A DNA stretch of 64,000 bases from Schistocerca nitens (GCF_023898315.1 NC_064619.1:499692594-499756593); one strand, 5' to 3'. Shown: positions 8,880-20,434, counted from the stretch's first letter. Notes: a model not told the origin generated them from the sequence alone. Program-made: numbers and translations.

Positions 8880-10718
8880 AAGGGTGATCCATTGATAGTG
8901 ACCGGGCCAAATATCTCACGAAATAAGCATCAAACGAAAAAACTACAAAGAACTAAACTCGTCTAGGGGGAAGCCTGATGGCGCTATGGTTGGCCCGCTA
9001 GATGGCGATGCCATAGGTCAAACGGATATCAACAGCGTTTTTTTTTTTTTAATAGGAACCCCCATATTTATTACATATTCTTGTAGTACGTAAAGAAATA
9101 TGAATGTTTTAGTTGGACCACTCTTTTCGCTTTGTGATAGATGGCGCTGTAATAGTCACAAACGTTTAAGTACGTGGTATCACGTAACATTCCGCCATTG
9201 CGGACGGTATTTGCTTCGTGATACATTACCCGTGTCAAAATGGACCGTTTACCAATTGCGGAAAAGGTCGATATCGTGTTGATGTATGGCTGTTGTGATC
9301 AAAATGCCCAACGTGCGTGTGCTATGTATGCTGCTCGGTATCCTGCACGACACCATCCAAGTGACCGGACAGATCGCTGGATCGTTACGTTATTTAAGGA
9401 AACAGGAAGTGTTCAGCCACATGTAAAACGTCAACCACGACCTGCAACAAATGATGATGCCCAAGCAGGTGTTTTAGTTGCTGTCGCGGCTAATCCGCAC
9501 ATCAGTAGCAAACAATGCTACACCAACATCGATTGCACCCGTACCATATTTCTATGCACCAGGAAATGCATGCCATGGCGACAACTTTGAACGTCATGTA
9601 CAGTTCTGCCACTGGGCACAAGAGAAAATACGGGACGATGACAGATTTTTTGCACGCGTACTATTTAGCGACGAAACGTCATTCACCAACAGCGGTAAGG
9701 CAAACCAGCATAATATGCACTATTGGGCAACGGGAAATCCACGATGGCTGCGACAAGTGGAACATCAGCGACCTTGGCGGGTTAATGTATGGTGCGGCAT
9801 TATGGGAGGAAGGATAATTGTCCCCCATTTTATCGATGGCAATCTAAATGGTGCAATGTATGCTGATTTCCTGCGTAATGTTCTACCGATGTTACTACAA
9901 GATGTTTCACTGCATGACAGAGTGGCGATGAACTTCCAACATGATGGATGTCCGGCGCATATCTCGCGTGCGATTGAAGCAGTATTGAATAGCATATTTC
10001 ATGACAGGTGGATTGGTCGTCGAAGCACCATAACATGGCCCGCACGTTCACCAGATCTGATGTCCCCGAATATCTTTCTGTGGGGAAAGTTGAAGGAAAT
10101 TTGCTATCGTGATCCACCGACAACGCCTGACAACATGCGTCAGCGCATTGTCAATGGATGTGCGAACATTACGGAAGGCGAACTACTCGCTGTAGAGAAA
10201 TGTCGTTACACGTATTGCCAAATGCATTGAGGTTGAACGACATCATTTTGAGCATTTACTGCATTGATGTGGTATTTACGGGTAATCACGCTGTAACAGC
10301 ATGCGTTCTCACAAAGGTACATGTATCACATTGGAACAATCGAAATAAAATGTTCAAACGAACCTACGTTCTGTATTTTAATTTGAAAAACCTACCTGTT
10401 ACCAACTGTTCGTCTAAAATCGTGAGACATATGTTTGTGACTATTACAGCGCTATCTATCACAAAGCGAAAAAAGTGGTCCAACTAAAACATTCATATTT
10501 CTTTACGTATTACACGAATATGTAATAAAAATGGGGGTTCCCGTTTAAAAAAACGCAGTTGATATCCGTTTAACCTATGGCAGAGACATCTAGCGGGCCA
10601 ACCATAGCGCCATCTGGTTTCCCCCTTCAAGCTAGACAAGTTTCGTTCTTTGTAGATTTTTCGTTTGACACTTATTTCGTGAGATATTTGGTCCGGTCAC
10701 GATCAATGGTCCACCCTG
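8880..10718 (+). mobile_element. complete mariner-superfamily element, DD41D (rosa-like), ~285-bp inverted terminal repeats
   Basis: Long inverted repeats at 8880-9163 and 10433-10718 start AGGGTG(A/G)(T/A)CCATTGAT and carry internal blocks such as TATGGTTGGCCCGCTAGATG. They are flanked by TA at 8878-8879 and 10719-10720. The element is inserted into an older repeat whose halves lie on either side. One degenerate transposase gene sits between the repeats. Terminal repeats this long are far above the ~30 bp usual for mariner. Confidence 0.9.
9240..10230 (+). pseudogene. DD41D mariner-type transposase pseudogene
   Basis: The ATG at 9240 opens an N-terminal domain of the DUF4817 type (AEKVDIVLMYG, YAARYPARHHPSDRT, FKETGSVQPHVK). 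Around 9510 sequence is lost and the frame shifts; the catalytic part continues to 10230. Visible motifs are VLFSDETSFTNSG (first Asp), FQHDGCPAHIS (second Asp) and WPARSPDLMSPNIFLWGKLK. The third catalytic position, 41 residues after the second Asp and normally Asp (SPDLTPLDFFLWG style), is Asn (AAT), so the enzyme would be inactive even without the frameshift. Lies between the two long terminal repeats, about 75 bp after the left one. Confidence 0.88.
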
Positions 10719-10720
10719 TA

Positions 10721-12122
10721 TACATACATATATATTTACATCCATTTTTCTAATTTGTATGTATTTAGGATGCCCAGCAGCCTTGCTTTCTTATTGCTGT
10801 TTTCCAGTTTTACAGCCAATTACTTAGTCTTTATTGTTAAAGATACATTTATTTAAGGTATTAAAAGTTTCGTCAACATGACGTTTAATGTTTTGTTTAG
10901 TGACGTTGAGTGCAAGTAATATTTCCTCATTTTATTACGTAAGCCTGTGCACTCTGATTAGATGGGTTACTTCATTAATAATGTTGACCCTGAGAACTAT
11001 TTCCGTAGCCACTCCCTTCGTTTCCTGCGCCACAAATATTATTTATGACAATATTGCGTATTATGCTGCTTATGAAATTAGATGCCATGGTTTACATTTA
11101 TTATGATAATGTATTATTCATTTAGTGAAATTTCCTTTTCTTAAATGTAGGCTTATATGTGTGAATAAAACACTGACACTACTAGAAATATTGGAGTGAC
11201 CAAAAATTAATGACAGATATTGCACATATACTTACCAAATCAGTATCAACTGCAGAACTTTTAACCTCCAAATTTACCTACCTTCTCCGCGCTCACGTTA
11301 TGTTTAAGTACTGTTACAGTTCAGCAGTAGCTTAATTAATATAATAAACCACAAAATGAAGCAAGAAGGTTTCCTCATCCACGCAAGACCGCCGCAAGAA
11401 GTTTCACGTTTAAGCAGTGAGCACCAGTCATAAATCTGCAAATATTCATTAGTCAGGCTCGCCTTTCCGCTGAACTGCCAGAGAGTAATTTAGCGTTAGT
11501 TACAATTACCGTGGGTCCGAAACGCGCGTAAAAGTGAAATGTGGAACTTTTACGTGATGGAGACTAACGAGACCGTACATTATAAAGTAACTTTTGCAGC
11601 AAAATGAAGGATACAAGGAGAAAGCGAGCGTCATCTACCTACAGTGGGATATCAATCCGGCAGCATAAAAAAGGAGAAAACAATGAAACGAAACAAGGGC
11701 TTCTCAGTCATGCGTGTCTGACTACGTGAAAGGGCAAAAATAATTAAAAACCAGTAACTAATGGCAAAACCATTGAGGCATGATGTTTACTTTTGCTTCA
11801 GTCCACCTTACGAACTGTTCGCGCTCTGGATGTGCTTTATTTGGAAGCAGAGATAAAATATTCGAAGTTACAGACTTTTCCTACTACGTATGCAAAGAGT
11901 AATTGGGAAATTCCTATTACGAATGTATTGCTCTACTATTGGACAAGGCGCATGAAATGTTTTGAATAAGTGTCCACATACAGAAATGTATTTCAGCTGT
12001 CAAATAAGTAAATCGAAATGTGTGTAAACATCATTCCTACAGGGTATCCACAAACTTTCGGATTAAAACTACAACTGAATACAGTTTTAATGATAATAGT
12101 AAACTGTTTCATTACGCTGAAG
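10721..12122. other. AT-rich sequence without a gene
   Basis: The first ~70 bases continue the repeat interrupted by the DD41D mariner. The remainder is AT-rich and unrecognised, with only short frames. Confidence 0.5.
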
Positions 12123-12734
12123 TATGAGGCGTGTTTTTAAAGTCCGGATTTGGCGCATGCACCCTGCGTGCCGTACTCTATTGCCAAGCCGCCGAGTCCG
12201 TTACAGAGTCATTCGATGTTTTTACGTTTGTCAGTATTTGAAATGCCTCCTCCTACTGGGAATCCTTCTGACTGCGAAATACGCACAGTCATTCGTTTTC
12301 GTGGTGCTAACGGCGTGAAAGCGGTTAAAATTCATCGTCAGGTGACTGAACTGCGTAAAGGAAACACTATGAGCAACGGGATGGTACGAAAAAGGATGAG
12401 AGCCTTTAAAGATAGCCGTACGAATGTGCATGATGAGGAACGAAGAGGGCGGGCCATCAGGCGTTACTGACGATTTGGCACAGAAAGTTGACGAAAAAGT
12501 GAGAGACAACAGACAGTTCACGATTCAGGCATTATGTGATGATGAGTTCCTCAAGTGTCAAGAAGTGTGATTTATGTAATCATAAAAAACATTCAAATGA
12601 ACGGAAGTTGTGCTTACGCTGAGTACCAGAGATACTGACTGAGATGCACAAAAACAAACGTTTAGCTAGTTCTGTGAGGAACGTGACGGATTTTTAAACC
12701 AAATTGTCATAGGCGACGAAATTTGGGCGGCTTA

Positions 12735-12928
12735 CTATGGAAATTTGCGGTAATGTCTTAAGGGACCAAACTGCTGAGGTCATCGGTCCCTAAGCTTACG
12801 CATTTCTTAATGTAACTTAAACTAACTTACGCTAAGGACAACACACACAACCAAGCCCGAGGGAGGACTCGAGCCTCCGACGGGGGGAGCCGCGTGGGCC
12901 ATGATATGACGCCTTAGACCACGCGGCA
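12735..12928 (-). mobile_element. tRNA-derived SINE, head type 3
   Basis: Reverse copy; head reads GCCGCGTGGTCTAAGGCGTC with box B-like GGCTCGAGTCCTCC, then TTGTGTGTGTTGTCCTTAGC and tail AAGCTTAGGGACCGATGACC. Nine-base target duplication GGCGGCTTA at 12726-12734 and 12929-12937. Removing it rejoins the mariner transposase frame at WAAYVTPES. Confidence 0.9.
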
Positions 12929-13282
12929 GGCGGCTTATGTTACACCTGAATCGAAGCAGCAATTCACTGAATGGTGGTATTCAACATCATTCAAGAAAGT
13001 GAAATTAAACCAAAAAAATTCAGCCCGGAAACTCATTTTTGGAACAGGAAGTGATTCTGCCTCGTGGTGACCCCATAAATTCTACGGATTGTGGTGAGAC
13101 ATTTAAAAAATTGCGCCGTGCAATCCAATAAAAGGCGTGGCATGCTGAATAAGTGGATCGTTTTGCTTCAAGACAATGGCTGTCCACACGCAGCCAGTCG
13201 AATTCAAGAGCTGATCGTATCAGTTGGCTGGGAACAACTTTATCGTCCTCCGTATAGCCCCCATCTAGCGTCTAGTGATTAC

Positions 13283-13490
13283 CTGATTGCCACGCGGATT
13301 AGCCGAGCGGTCTATGGCGCTGTTGTCATGGACTGTGCGGCTGGTCCCGGCGGAGGTTCGAGTCCTCCCTCGGGCATGGGTGTGTGTGTTTGTCCTTAGG
13401 ATAATTTAGGTTAAGTAGTGTGTAAGCTTAGGGACTGATGACCTTAGCAGTTAAGTCCCATAAGATTTCACACGCATTTGAATATTTTTT
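13283..13490 (+). mobile_element. tRNA-derived SINE, head type 3 variant (first of a tandem pair)
   Basis: Forward copy: ACGCGGATTAGCCGAGCGGT head, box B GGTTCGAGTCCTCC, CCTCGGGCATGGGTGTGTG, tail AAGCTTAGGGACTGATGACC, ending in TTTTTT. It sits directly against the next SINE. The pair together is bounded by TGATTAC at 13276-13282 and 13681-13687. Confidence 0.88.
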
Positions 13491-13680
13491 GGCCGTGCGG
13501 TTCTAGGCGCTACAGTCTGGAGCCGAGCGACCGCTACGGTCGCAGGTTCGAATTCTGCCTCGGGCATGGATGTGTGTGATGTTCTTGGGTTAGTTAGGTT
13601 TAATTAGTTCTAAGTTCTAGGGGGCTAATGACCTCAGAAGTTAAGTCGCATAGTGCTCAGAGCCACTTTTTGAACATTTT
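13491..13680 (+). mobile_element. tRNA-derived SINE, head type 1 (second of a tandem pair)
   Basis: Forward copy starting GGCCGTGCGGTTCTAGGCGC, box B GGTTCGAATTC (one change), tail AGTGCTCAGAGCCACTTTTTG. It follows the T-run of the preceding SINE without spacer. The mariner frame resumes immediately after it. Confidence 0.9.
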
Positions 13681-13955
13681 TGATTACATCATTTTCCTGT
13701 ATTTGAAGAAGCATCTGGGTGGTCAGCGCCACGACGATGAAGGTGTCCAGACGATAGTGTTGCAATTGCTGCCTAACCAGGTGGCAGATTTGTACTATAA
13801 TGGTGTTCCAAAGCTGGTTATACGATCTGATACGTGCCTTAATACTGGTGGGAATTACGTAGAGAAGTAGATTAAAGTACAGGCTTCCATGCAAAAACAA
13901 AATTACTAAGAAAAGTCTACTTGTTTTATTTTTGTTTCAAAACGGTACTCACTTA

Positions 13956-14308
13956 AATAATAATTATAAATAATAGTAATAATTATTTGTTTACATTAGT
14001 GTTCAGCAGATCTCTTTGACATGATTTCAATAAATTTCCGTTCAGGAAAATAAAACATTTTAGAAGCATGGAAACAAACATTTGAGAAATAAATGCATCA
14101 TACGATTTAAGAGCAAAAATAGCAACAATCTCTCAGAACTTTGACAACGTGATGTATTAAGAAAAATAAAATCGTTATGCACACTCAGCATTATCAGCAC
14201 TACCATTCTAAGTACAGATGTATAGACTGTGGCTCATTGAGCGTGTAAACGAGGCACACGCTACTTCTTTCACTCGTCCCACCTTTATTCCTCAAGCCAT
14301 TCTGCCTT
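13956..14308. other. AT-rich sequence without a gene
   Basis: AT-rich spacer between the mariner and the LINE 3' end. No recognisable feature. Confidence 0.4.
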
Positions 14309-15025
14309 TTTTTTTTTTTTTTAGTCTTCTGACTGGTTTGATGTGCTGGTTTGGTGCGCTCGCCACGAATTCCTCTCTTGCCCCAACCTCTTCACTTCAG
14401 AGTAGCACTTGCACATTGCGTCGTCAATTATTTGCTGGGCGTATTTCAATCTCTGTCTTACCCCACAGTTTTTAACCCCTACAGTCCCCTCTACTACCAT
14501 GGAGGTTAATCCCTAATGGCTTAACGCATGTGCTATCATCCTGCCCCTTCTTCTTGCCATTATTTCCCATATGTTCCTGTCTTCACCAGTTCCGCAAAGA
14601 CCTCATGATGCCTTATCACTCAGCCTGATACTCAACATTCTTCTGAAACACCACATCTACAACGCTTCGATGCTCTTCTGTTGCGGTTTTCCCGCAATCC
14701 ATGGTTCAGTATCATTCTCAGAAATTTCTTCCTCAAATTGGGGCCTATGTTTGATACTAGTAGACCAGGAATGCCCTCTTTGCCTATGCCAGTCTCCTTT
14801 TAATGTTTTCTTTGCTTCGTCTATAAGGGGCTATTTTGCTTCCTAGGTACCGGAATTTCTTGACTTTATCTACTTCGGGAACACCAATTCTGATGCTAAG
14901 TTTATCGCTGTCCTCATTTCTGCTACTTCCCACATACTTAGCCATTCCCGGTCGACTCTCAGTCTATATTCTGAACTCATTAGACTGTTAATTCCATTTG
15001 ACAGACCCTGTAATGCTTCTTAACT
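14309..15025 (-). pseudogene. LINE 3' end (reverse transcriptase C-terminus and poly-A), minus strand
   Basis: Minus-strand 3' fragment of the LINE family seen at 18020-19562, 32562-33168 and 34818-35838. It ends with TCAAACCAGTCAGAAGACT plus a poly-A run (poly-T at about 14308-14324). Readable blocks include NGINSLMSSEYRLRV, MWCFRRMLSIRLSDK, RRRGRMIAHALSH and LKYAQQIIDD, which match the region after the FADD motif in the better copies. Stops and frame changes are frequent. 5'-truncated, as usual for target-primed LINE copies. Confidence 0.8.
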
Positions 15026-15529
15026 CCCTGGACAATGCGTGTGGGGCCAGCTTTTATGCACAGCTTATATTTATAACAAACAATCGCTTGCAAAGAGACG
15101 CTCGTAGCACTACCGTGAAAGACAGAACATTACACAGCCGTTGATAATGCTCTGCTTGACAAAGAAGTTAAGCAGTCAAAAGGGAGGAGGAAACTATAAT
15201 AAACTTCACGGATATGTGATTCTTTTTCAATGATCTCATACCGAGTCAAATGTACAAAGAATTTGGCAGTATGAGCCCATTTATCACTACGACGCTGCAC
15301 CATCTGTGCCCCGATGCATGCACTGATTCTTTTGGGAATGGTTTCGTAAGGCCGTTGTACAAGAACTGAAAGTTGTGAGCAACCCATTGTTAAAATTTAA
15401 ATTCCAATAATCTCACAAAAACGACTGCAGGATAGTAATCTACTGACTCTCCGCCACATGTGACTATATCGTGACGTCATTGGCGTCTATCACATGACCA
15501 CAGGCAGTCCTTCCAAACTGGCGAACATC
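15026..15529. other. no recognisable gene
   Basis: Contains an 85-codon minus-strand frame (15130-15387) without a family match I recognise. Confidence 0.4.
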
Positions 15530-16010
15530 GATATTTCGTTTCGAGGACGTGCTACCATTGAGTACCTCGTTAAAGAGGGAAACATCTGCTGCTGACACTC
15601 ACCCCAAACTCCACCGTGCCTATGTAGATGTCTGCATGGGTGCTAGCAGTGTTAGGAGATGGGTGAAGCATTTCAGAGTTGGGGAAACGAGTATCCAAGA
15701 TGAGCCTCGTAGCGGTCACCACCGAACTGCCTCCACTGAACGCAACAAGGAAAGAGTCGGTGAGCTCATTAGAGAAAAGAAGCGTGTCACAGTGAGTGAA
15801 ATCGCTGGTAAGCTTGTAGTAGACACAATGCAGCGCAACAAATAATTCAAAGCTTGCGTTATCGAAAAGTTTTTGGCCGTTGGGACCCGTGTTTATTGAG
15901 TGAAGAGAAGATTTAGAGAAGAACCGTCAGCTGAAACGTTCTTCAGAGATTTCAGAACGAAGGTGATGATTTTTTAACGAGTATTGTGGTACAGGCGATG
16001 AACCCTGCAA
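15530..16010 (+). pseudogene. mariner transposase N-terminal relic (second subfamily)
   Basis: Reads ATIEYLVKEG then, after a shift, TSAADTHPKLHRAYVDV, SSVRRWVKHFRVGETSIQD, RSGHHRTASTERNKERVGEL and KKRVTVSEIAGKL: the paired HTH DNA-binding region of a HMAR/GVQW-type mariner. A third frame continues IIQSLRYRKVFGRWDP and EGDDFLTSIV, stopping just before the first catalytic Asp motif. No catalytic domain or terminal repeats found. Different subfamily from the copies at 12243 and 36812. Confidence 0.78.
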
Positions 16011-16339
16011 GACGGTGGAGGACATTTAGAAAGTAGTGCGTCAGTTTTTTCTTGCAGCTGGAACGGAGTTGTGTCGTAAGGGTATTTTCAAACTTGCAAA
16101 AATACAGGAAAAAAGTGTGCAAAGAAATAGAGACAGTGTTAAAAAGTGGGAGAAAAGTCTGTAATCACGATGTTGCGCTTCGTTCTCAAAAAAGTAAATA
16201 TTAAGAAATTTAAAAACTGTTGCTCACTGCTTTCGGTATGAATGTCGTACGTTTTCCTGAGCCAACTTGTCCACGACTGTTGCAACTGGTCCTTTATGTC
16301 CTTGATACTGGAACGGAGTTGACGTCGTAGCTAATCCGA
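16011..16339. other. no recognisable gene
   Basis: Unrecognised A-rich sequence between two transposase relics. Confidence 0.4.
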
Positions 16340-16640
16340 CTTATGTTCTACATATACTATCGCGAAAGAGGTAATACTCAAACGCTACTAGTGGTGACAT
16401 GAAGTTATAATCGATTCCTCTCCACATCATGACCCTAGAATTAACAGCCCAGTGCATCTCCAAAACATTGGGTCCAGCGAGTCTCTCCCCAGGGTTGCCA
16501 CCATACTCGCTTACGAACAACATCCGGTGTAGCGCAGAACTGCAATTCATAGCTCAACACAATGCGGTGCTATCGTTCAGCAGTCTATGCTACCCGGTCA
16601 CTGCACCATTCCGAACACAACAATTTGTGTTGTGGTGTTA
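16340..16640 (-). pseudogene. Tc1-type transposase fragment, minus strand
   Basis: On the minus strand, frames read YELQFCATPDVVRKRVWWQP, LAGPNVLEMHW and SRVMMWRGIDYNFMSPLV, matching the sequence around and after the first catalytic Asp of Tc1 transposases (SDESxF...RVWRxPGE...VMVWGGI). The SDE Asp appears replaced. No ends identified; placed immediately upstream of a separate complete Tc1. Confidence 0.55.
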
Positions 16641-16742
16641 ACGCCAGCCCACGCATGGGACGGTAATTCTTCTGACCTGCTACTGCTTGTTAGACATCCG
16701 ACCACATCTCCTGGGAGCTTCACTTTTTTGTGACGCAATGTA

Positions 16743-17970
16743 CACTATGTGATCAAAAGTATCCGGACACCCCCAAAAACATACGCTTTTCATACTAGGT
16801 GCATTGTGCTGCCACCTACTGCCACGTACGCCATATCAACGACCTCAGTAGTCATTAGACATCGTGACAGGGCAGAATGGGGCGCTCCGAGGAACTCACG
16901 GACTTCGGACGTGGTCAGGTGTCACTTGTGTCATGCGTCTGTACGCGAGATTTCCACACTCCTAAACATCCCTAGGTCCAGTGTTTCCGATGTGATAGTG
17001 AAGTGGAAACATGAAGGGACACGTACAGCACAAAATCGTACAGGCCGACCTCGTCTGTTAACTGACAGAGACCGCAGACAATTCAAGTGGTACGTAATGT
17101 GTAATAGCCAGACATCTATCCAGACCGTCACACAGCAATTCCAAACTGCATCGTGATCCATTGCAAGTATTATGACAGTTAGGCGGGAGGCGAGAGAAGC
17201 TGGATTTCATGGACGAACGGCTGCTCATAAGCCACACATCACGCCGGTAAATGCCAAACGACGCCTCGCTTGGTGTAAGGTGCGTAAACATTGGACGATT
17301 GAACAGTGAAAAACGTTGTGTGGAGTGACGAATCACGGTACACAATGTGGCGATGCGATGGGAGGGTGTGGGTGTGGCGAATGCTCGGTAAACGTCATCT
17401 GCCAGAGTATGTAGCGTCAACACTAAAATTCGGAGGCGGTGGTGTTATGGTGTGGTCGTATTTACCGTGGAGGGGGCTTGCACCCCTTTTTGTTTTGCGT
17501 GGCACTATCACAGTAAAGGCCTGCATTGACGTTTTAAGCACCTTCTTGTTGAAGAGCAATTCGGGGACGGCGAATGCATCTTTCAACACGGTCGAGCATC
17601 TGTTCATAACGCACGGCCTGTGGCGGAGTAGTTACACGACGATAACATACCTGTAATGGACTGGCCTGCACAGAGTCATGATCTGAACCCCGTAGGACAC
17701 CTTTGGAATGTTCTGGAAAGCCGACTTCGTGCTAGGCCTCACCGACCGACATCGATACGTCTCCTGAGTGCAGCATTCCGTGAAGGATGGGCTGTCATTC
17801 CCCAAGAAACCTTCCAGCACCTGATGGAATGTATGCCTACGATAGTGGAAGCTGTCATCAAGTTTAATGGTGGCCAACACCTTATAGAATTCCAGCGTTT
17901 CCGGTGGATGGCGCCACGAACCTTTAAGTCATTTACAGCCAGGTGTCCGGATACTTTTGATAACATAGTG
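16743..17970 (+). mobile_element. complete but dead Tc1 element
   Basis: Inverted terminal repeats at 16743-16771 and 17941-17970 (CACTATGTGATCAAAAGTAT / one mismatch) flanked by TA at 16741-16742 and 17971-17972. Length about 1.23 kb with one transposase pseudogene in + orientation. Confidence 0.92.
16877..17905 (+). pseudogene. Tc1 transposase pseudogene with two lost catalytic residues
   Basis: Native start is the ATG at 16877 (MGRSEELTDFGRGQV); a frameshift follows within 15 codons. Then VREISTLLNIPRSSVSDVIV (first HTH), the GRPR-type hook in NRTGRPRLLTDRDRR, and SIQTVTQQFQTAS (stop). The catalytic domain has WSDESRYTMWRCDGRVWVW with the first Asp intact. The second Asp is Gly (FQHGRASVHN for FQHDGAPVH). 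The catalytic Glu is Gly (SHDLNPVGHLWN for SPDLNPIEHLWN). C-terminus continues RARPHRPTSIRLLSAAF. Several frameshifts separate these parts. Confidence 0.9.
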
Positions 17971-18019
17971 TATTTTCCCGATGAAATCTACCACTATTTA
18001 CGATTGATTAAAGGTTGTC

Positions 18020-19562
18020 TAAGATGGAGCATTACTCGCTATGGGAACTTGAAGTTAAGCGTGTCGTGTATGATTGTGCTCAAAAAACCGGAAGAATGCA
18101 CAGAAGATTTGGAAGAGACTTCATCGTAAATGCAACATATTTATCGCGTGGGCTGCAATGTTACGAAAAATGGAACGTTCAAGCGAGAGAGAATTTTTAG
18201 CACCGTAGAATTTTAGGAGATGGTATTGGATCGTGTGTAAGAACTCATCTAAAAGAACACATCAACTCACCTGAGAAATGAAAATGTCCGATATTACAGT
18301 GAGATAACAATCACGGACAAGGTGTGTAAGGAATGGGGACAAATTATCTTGAACGCGAAGTTTGTGTCTGTTAACGGTGAATGCGCTAGGTGACGATCAG
18401 TTTGGCTTTAGGAAAAGTAAAGGGACGAGAGAGGCAATTCTGACGTTACGGCTAATAATGGAAGCAAGGCTACAGAAAAATCAAGACACTTTCATAGGAT
18501 TTGTCGACCTGGAAAAAGCGTTCGACAATATAAAATGGTGCAAGCTGTTCGAGATTCTGAAAAAAGTAGGGGTAAGCTATAGGGAGAGACGGGTCATACA
18601 CAATATGTACAACAACCAAGAGGGAATAATAAGAGTGGACGATCAAGAACGAAGTGCTCGTATTAAGAAGGGTGTAAGACAAGGCTGTAGCCTTTCGCCC
18701 CTACTCTTCAATCTGTACAACGAGGAAGCAATGATGGAAATAAAAGAAAGGTTCAGAAGTGAAATTAAAATACAAAGTGATAGGATATCAATGATACGAT
18801 TCGCTGATGACATTGCTATCCTGAGTGAAAGTGAAGAAGAATTAAATGATCTGCTGAACGGAATGAACAGTCTAATGAGTACACAGTATGGGTTGAGAGT
18901 AAATCGGAGAAACAAGGTAATGAGAAGTAGTAGAAATGAGAACAGCGAGAAACTTAACATCAGGATTGATGGTCACGAAGTCAATGAAGTTAAGGAATTC
19001 TGCTACCTAGGCAGTAAAATAACCAATGACGGACGGAGCAAGGACATCAAAAGCAGACTCGCTATGGCAAAAAAGGCATTTCTGGCCAAGAGAAGTCTAC
19101 TAACATCAAATAGCGGCCTTAATTTGAGGAAGAAATTTCTGAGGATGTACGTCTGGAGTACAGCATTGTATGGTAGTGAAACATGGACTGTAGGAAAACC
19201 GGAACAGAAGAGAATCGAAGCATTTGAGATGTGGTGCTATAGACGAATGTTGAAAATTAGGTGGACTGATAAGGTAAGGAATGAGGAGGTTCTACGCAGA
19301 ATCGGAGAGGAAAGGAATATGTGGAAAACACTGATAAGGAGACGGGACAGGATGATAGGACATCTGCTAAGACATGAGGGTATGACTTCCATGGTACTAG
19401 AGGGAGCTGTAGAGGAAGACAGAGATTGGAATACGTCAAGCAAATAATTAAGGACGTAGGTTGCAAGAGCTACTCCGAGATGAAGAGGTTAGCACAGGAA
19501 AGGAATACGTCGCGGGCCGCATCAAACCAGTCAGTAGACTGATGAAAAAAAAAAAAAAAAAA
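18020..19562 (+). pseudogene. non-LTR retrotransposon copy with near-intact reverse transcriptase domain
   Basis: The longest open stretch (18362-19447, 361 codons) covers most of a reverse transcriptase: DDQFGFRKSKGTREAI, FVDLEKAFDNIKW (first catalytic Asp), KGVRQGCSLSPLLFNLYNEE, the catalytic IRFADDIAIL, then FCYLGSKITNDGRS, YGSETWTVGKPEQKRIEAFE and MWCYRRMLKIRWTDK. The frame breaks at 19448; the 3' end reads ATCAAACCAGTCAGTAGACT followed by about 19 A (19544-19562). Upstream (18020-18361) is decayed and the endonuclease is missing, so the copy is 5'-truncated. Highly similar copies at 14309, 32562, 34818 and 40040. Confidence 0.88.
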
Positions 19563-20430
19563 ACGGTTTATACATCAGTCCAGTGGTGAACTTTCGACAT
19601 TTCGCATTCCTCACGGATGCGGACTTTTTCGATCATGATGGAGTTTCCATCTGCCGCAGCAGTCACGTCTCGAGTGATGGAACAGCATACACGACGCTCG
19701 TCTCAGAACAATTATTAGTCTTGAATTAAACAACATGCTGCATGTGCTGCCGCCTCCTGCCCTGGTGGTACAGAGTTCGAGCCCGGGACCGTGCAGCCGC
19801 TCAGCCGCCATCGCCTATGCGTGCAGACTGCTGGCTGCCCATCTCCGCTTGCGTGGGCAGGCACGGTTGCTGTGAGCCGCCGCCGACTCCTCCGCGTTGG
19901 GTCGAAGACGTGATTCTGCGCGCCTTGCTGCCCCGAGCTGCAAGGGCTCTCTGGTATCTGGTCTCTGCGGCTGCCATCGTGGTCTGCTGCCCGCTGCTAG
20001 AGTCAGCGACCCTGCAGAGTCGCTGCCATCATCATTTCACCAGCCGAGCGACGTCACAGGCGGCAGAGGCAAAGGGCCGCTCGCTGACCTCATTATCTCG
20101 CCGGCTGTGCATTGCTTACGTCTTGGGCACGTTGGCTTCTCCGAGCATTTGCAGGACTCTTGCAGTCTGCTGAGCAATAAATAAATGTTCTAAAAATGCT
20201 GTTTTCTTGACGAAACGTCGGACAGAAACCATGCTCTGTTCCCCCATGAGGTCCTTAACGCTGCAGACAAAGGCGTCCTTGACCTCAGGATGTCGTTTGA
20301 CACCACCCCGCACTGCTGTCAAGTGAAAAAAAAAAGGCGAGCTTGTGCAGTATCGGACCATATCTGCGACTGGAGTCAAGAGTTGACTGCAAATAGAACG
20401 CGCAACACTTCGCTCTTAACTGAACAAAAC
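19563..20430. other. GC-rich segment, no supported gene
   Basis: About 19740-20175 is GC-rich with a 143-codon frame lacking any family signature, followed by AATAAATAAAT at about 20178-20188, a possible poly-A signal. A GACGAAACGTCGGACAG motif at about 20209 resembles the terminal-repeat motif of Penelope-like elements. Origin unresolved. Confidence 0.4.
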
Positions 20431-20434
20431 CGAA

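Larger units (their letters stand above)
12243..13870 (+). pseudogene. mariner DD34D transposase pseudogene, disrupted by SINEs
   Basis: Starts MPPPTGNPSDCEIRTVIRF; HTH region continues GVKAVKIHRQVTELRKGNTM and RTNVHDEERRGR. First catalytic Asp is in VIGDEIWA, split by the SINE at 12735; the text resumes AYVTPESKQQFTEWWYSTS. Second and third acidic residues are LQDNGCPHAAS and YSPHLASSDY with exactly 34 residues between them. After the SINE pair the C-terminus resumes DYIIFLYLKKHLGGQRHDD and ends CLNTGGNYVEK and a stop. Frameshifts (for example near 12470) and stops are present besides the insertions. Same subfamily as 36812-39256. Confidence 0.88.
12126..13955 (+). mobile_element. mariner element (DD34D) carrying three SINE insertions
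   Basis: Begins with GAGGCGTGTTTTTAAAG, the same terminal sequence as the mariner at 36717-39409. It ends within the 3' terminal repeat (TTTCAAAACGGTACTCACTTAAA), where the outermost bases are lost. Three SINEs interrupt the transposase gene: one at 12735-12928 and a head-to-tail pair at 13283-13680. Confidence 0.88.

Noticed and set aside
19742..20173. 143-codon + strand frame in GC-rich sequence
   Set aside because: Cys/Arg/Ala/Leu-rich with no domain; overlapping alternative frames; composition-driven.
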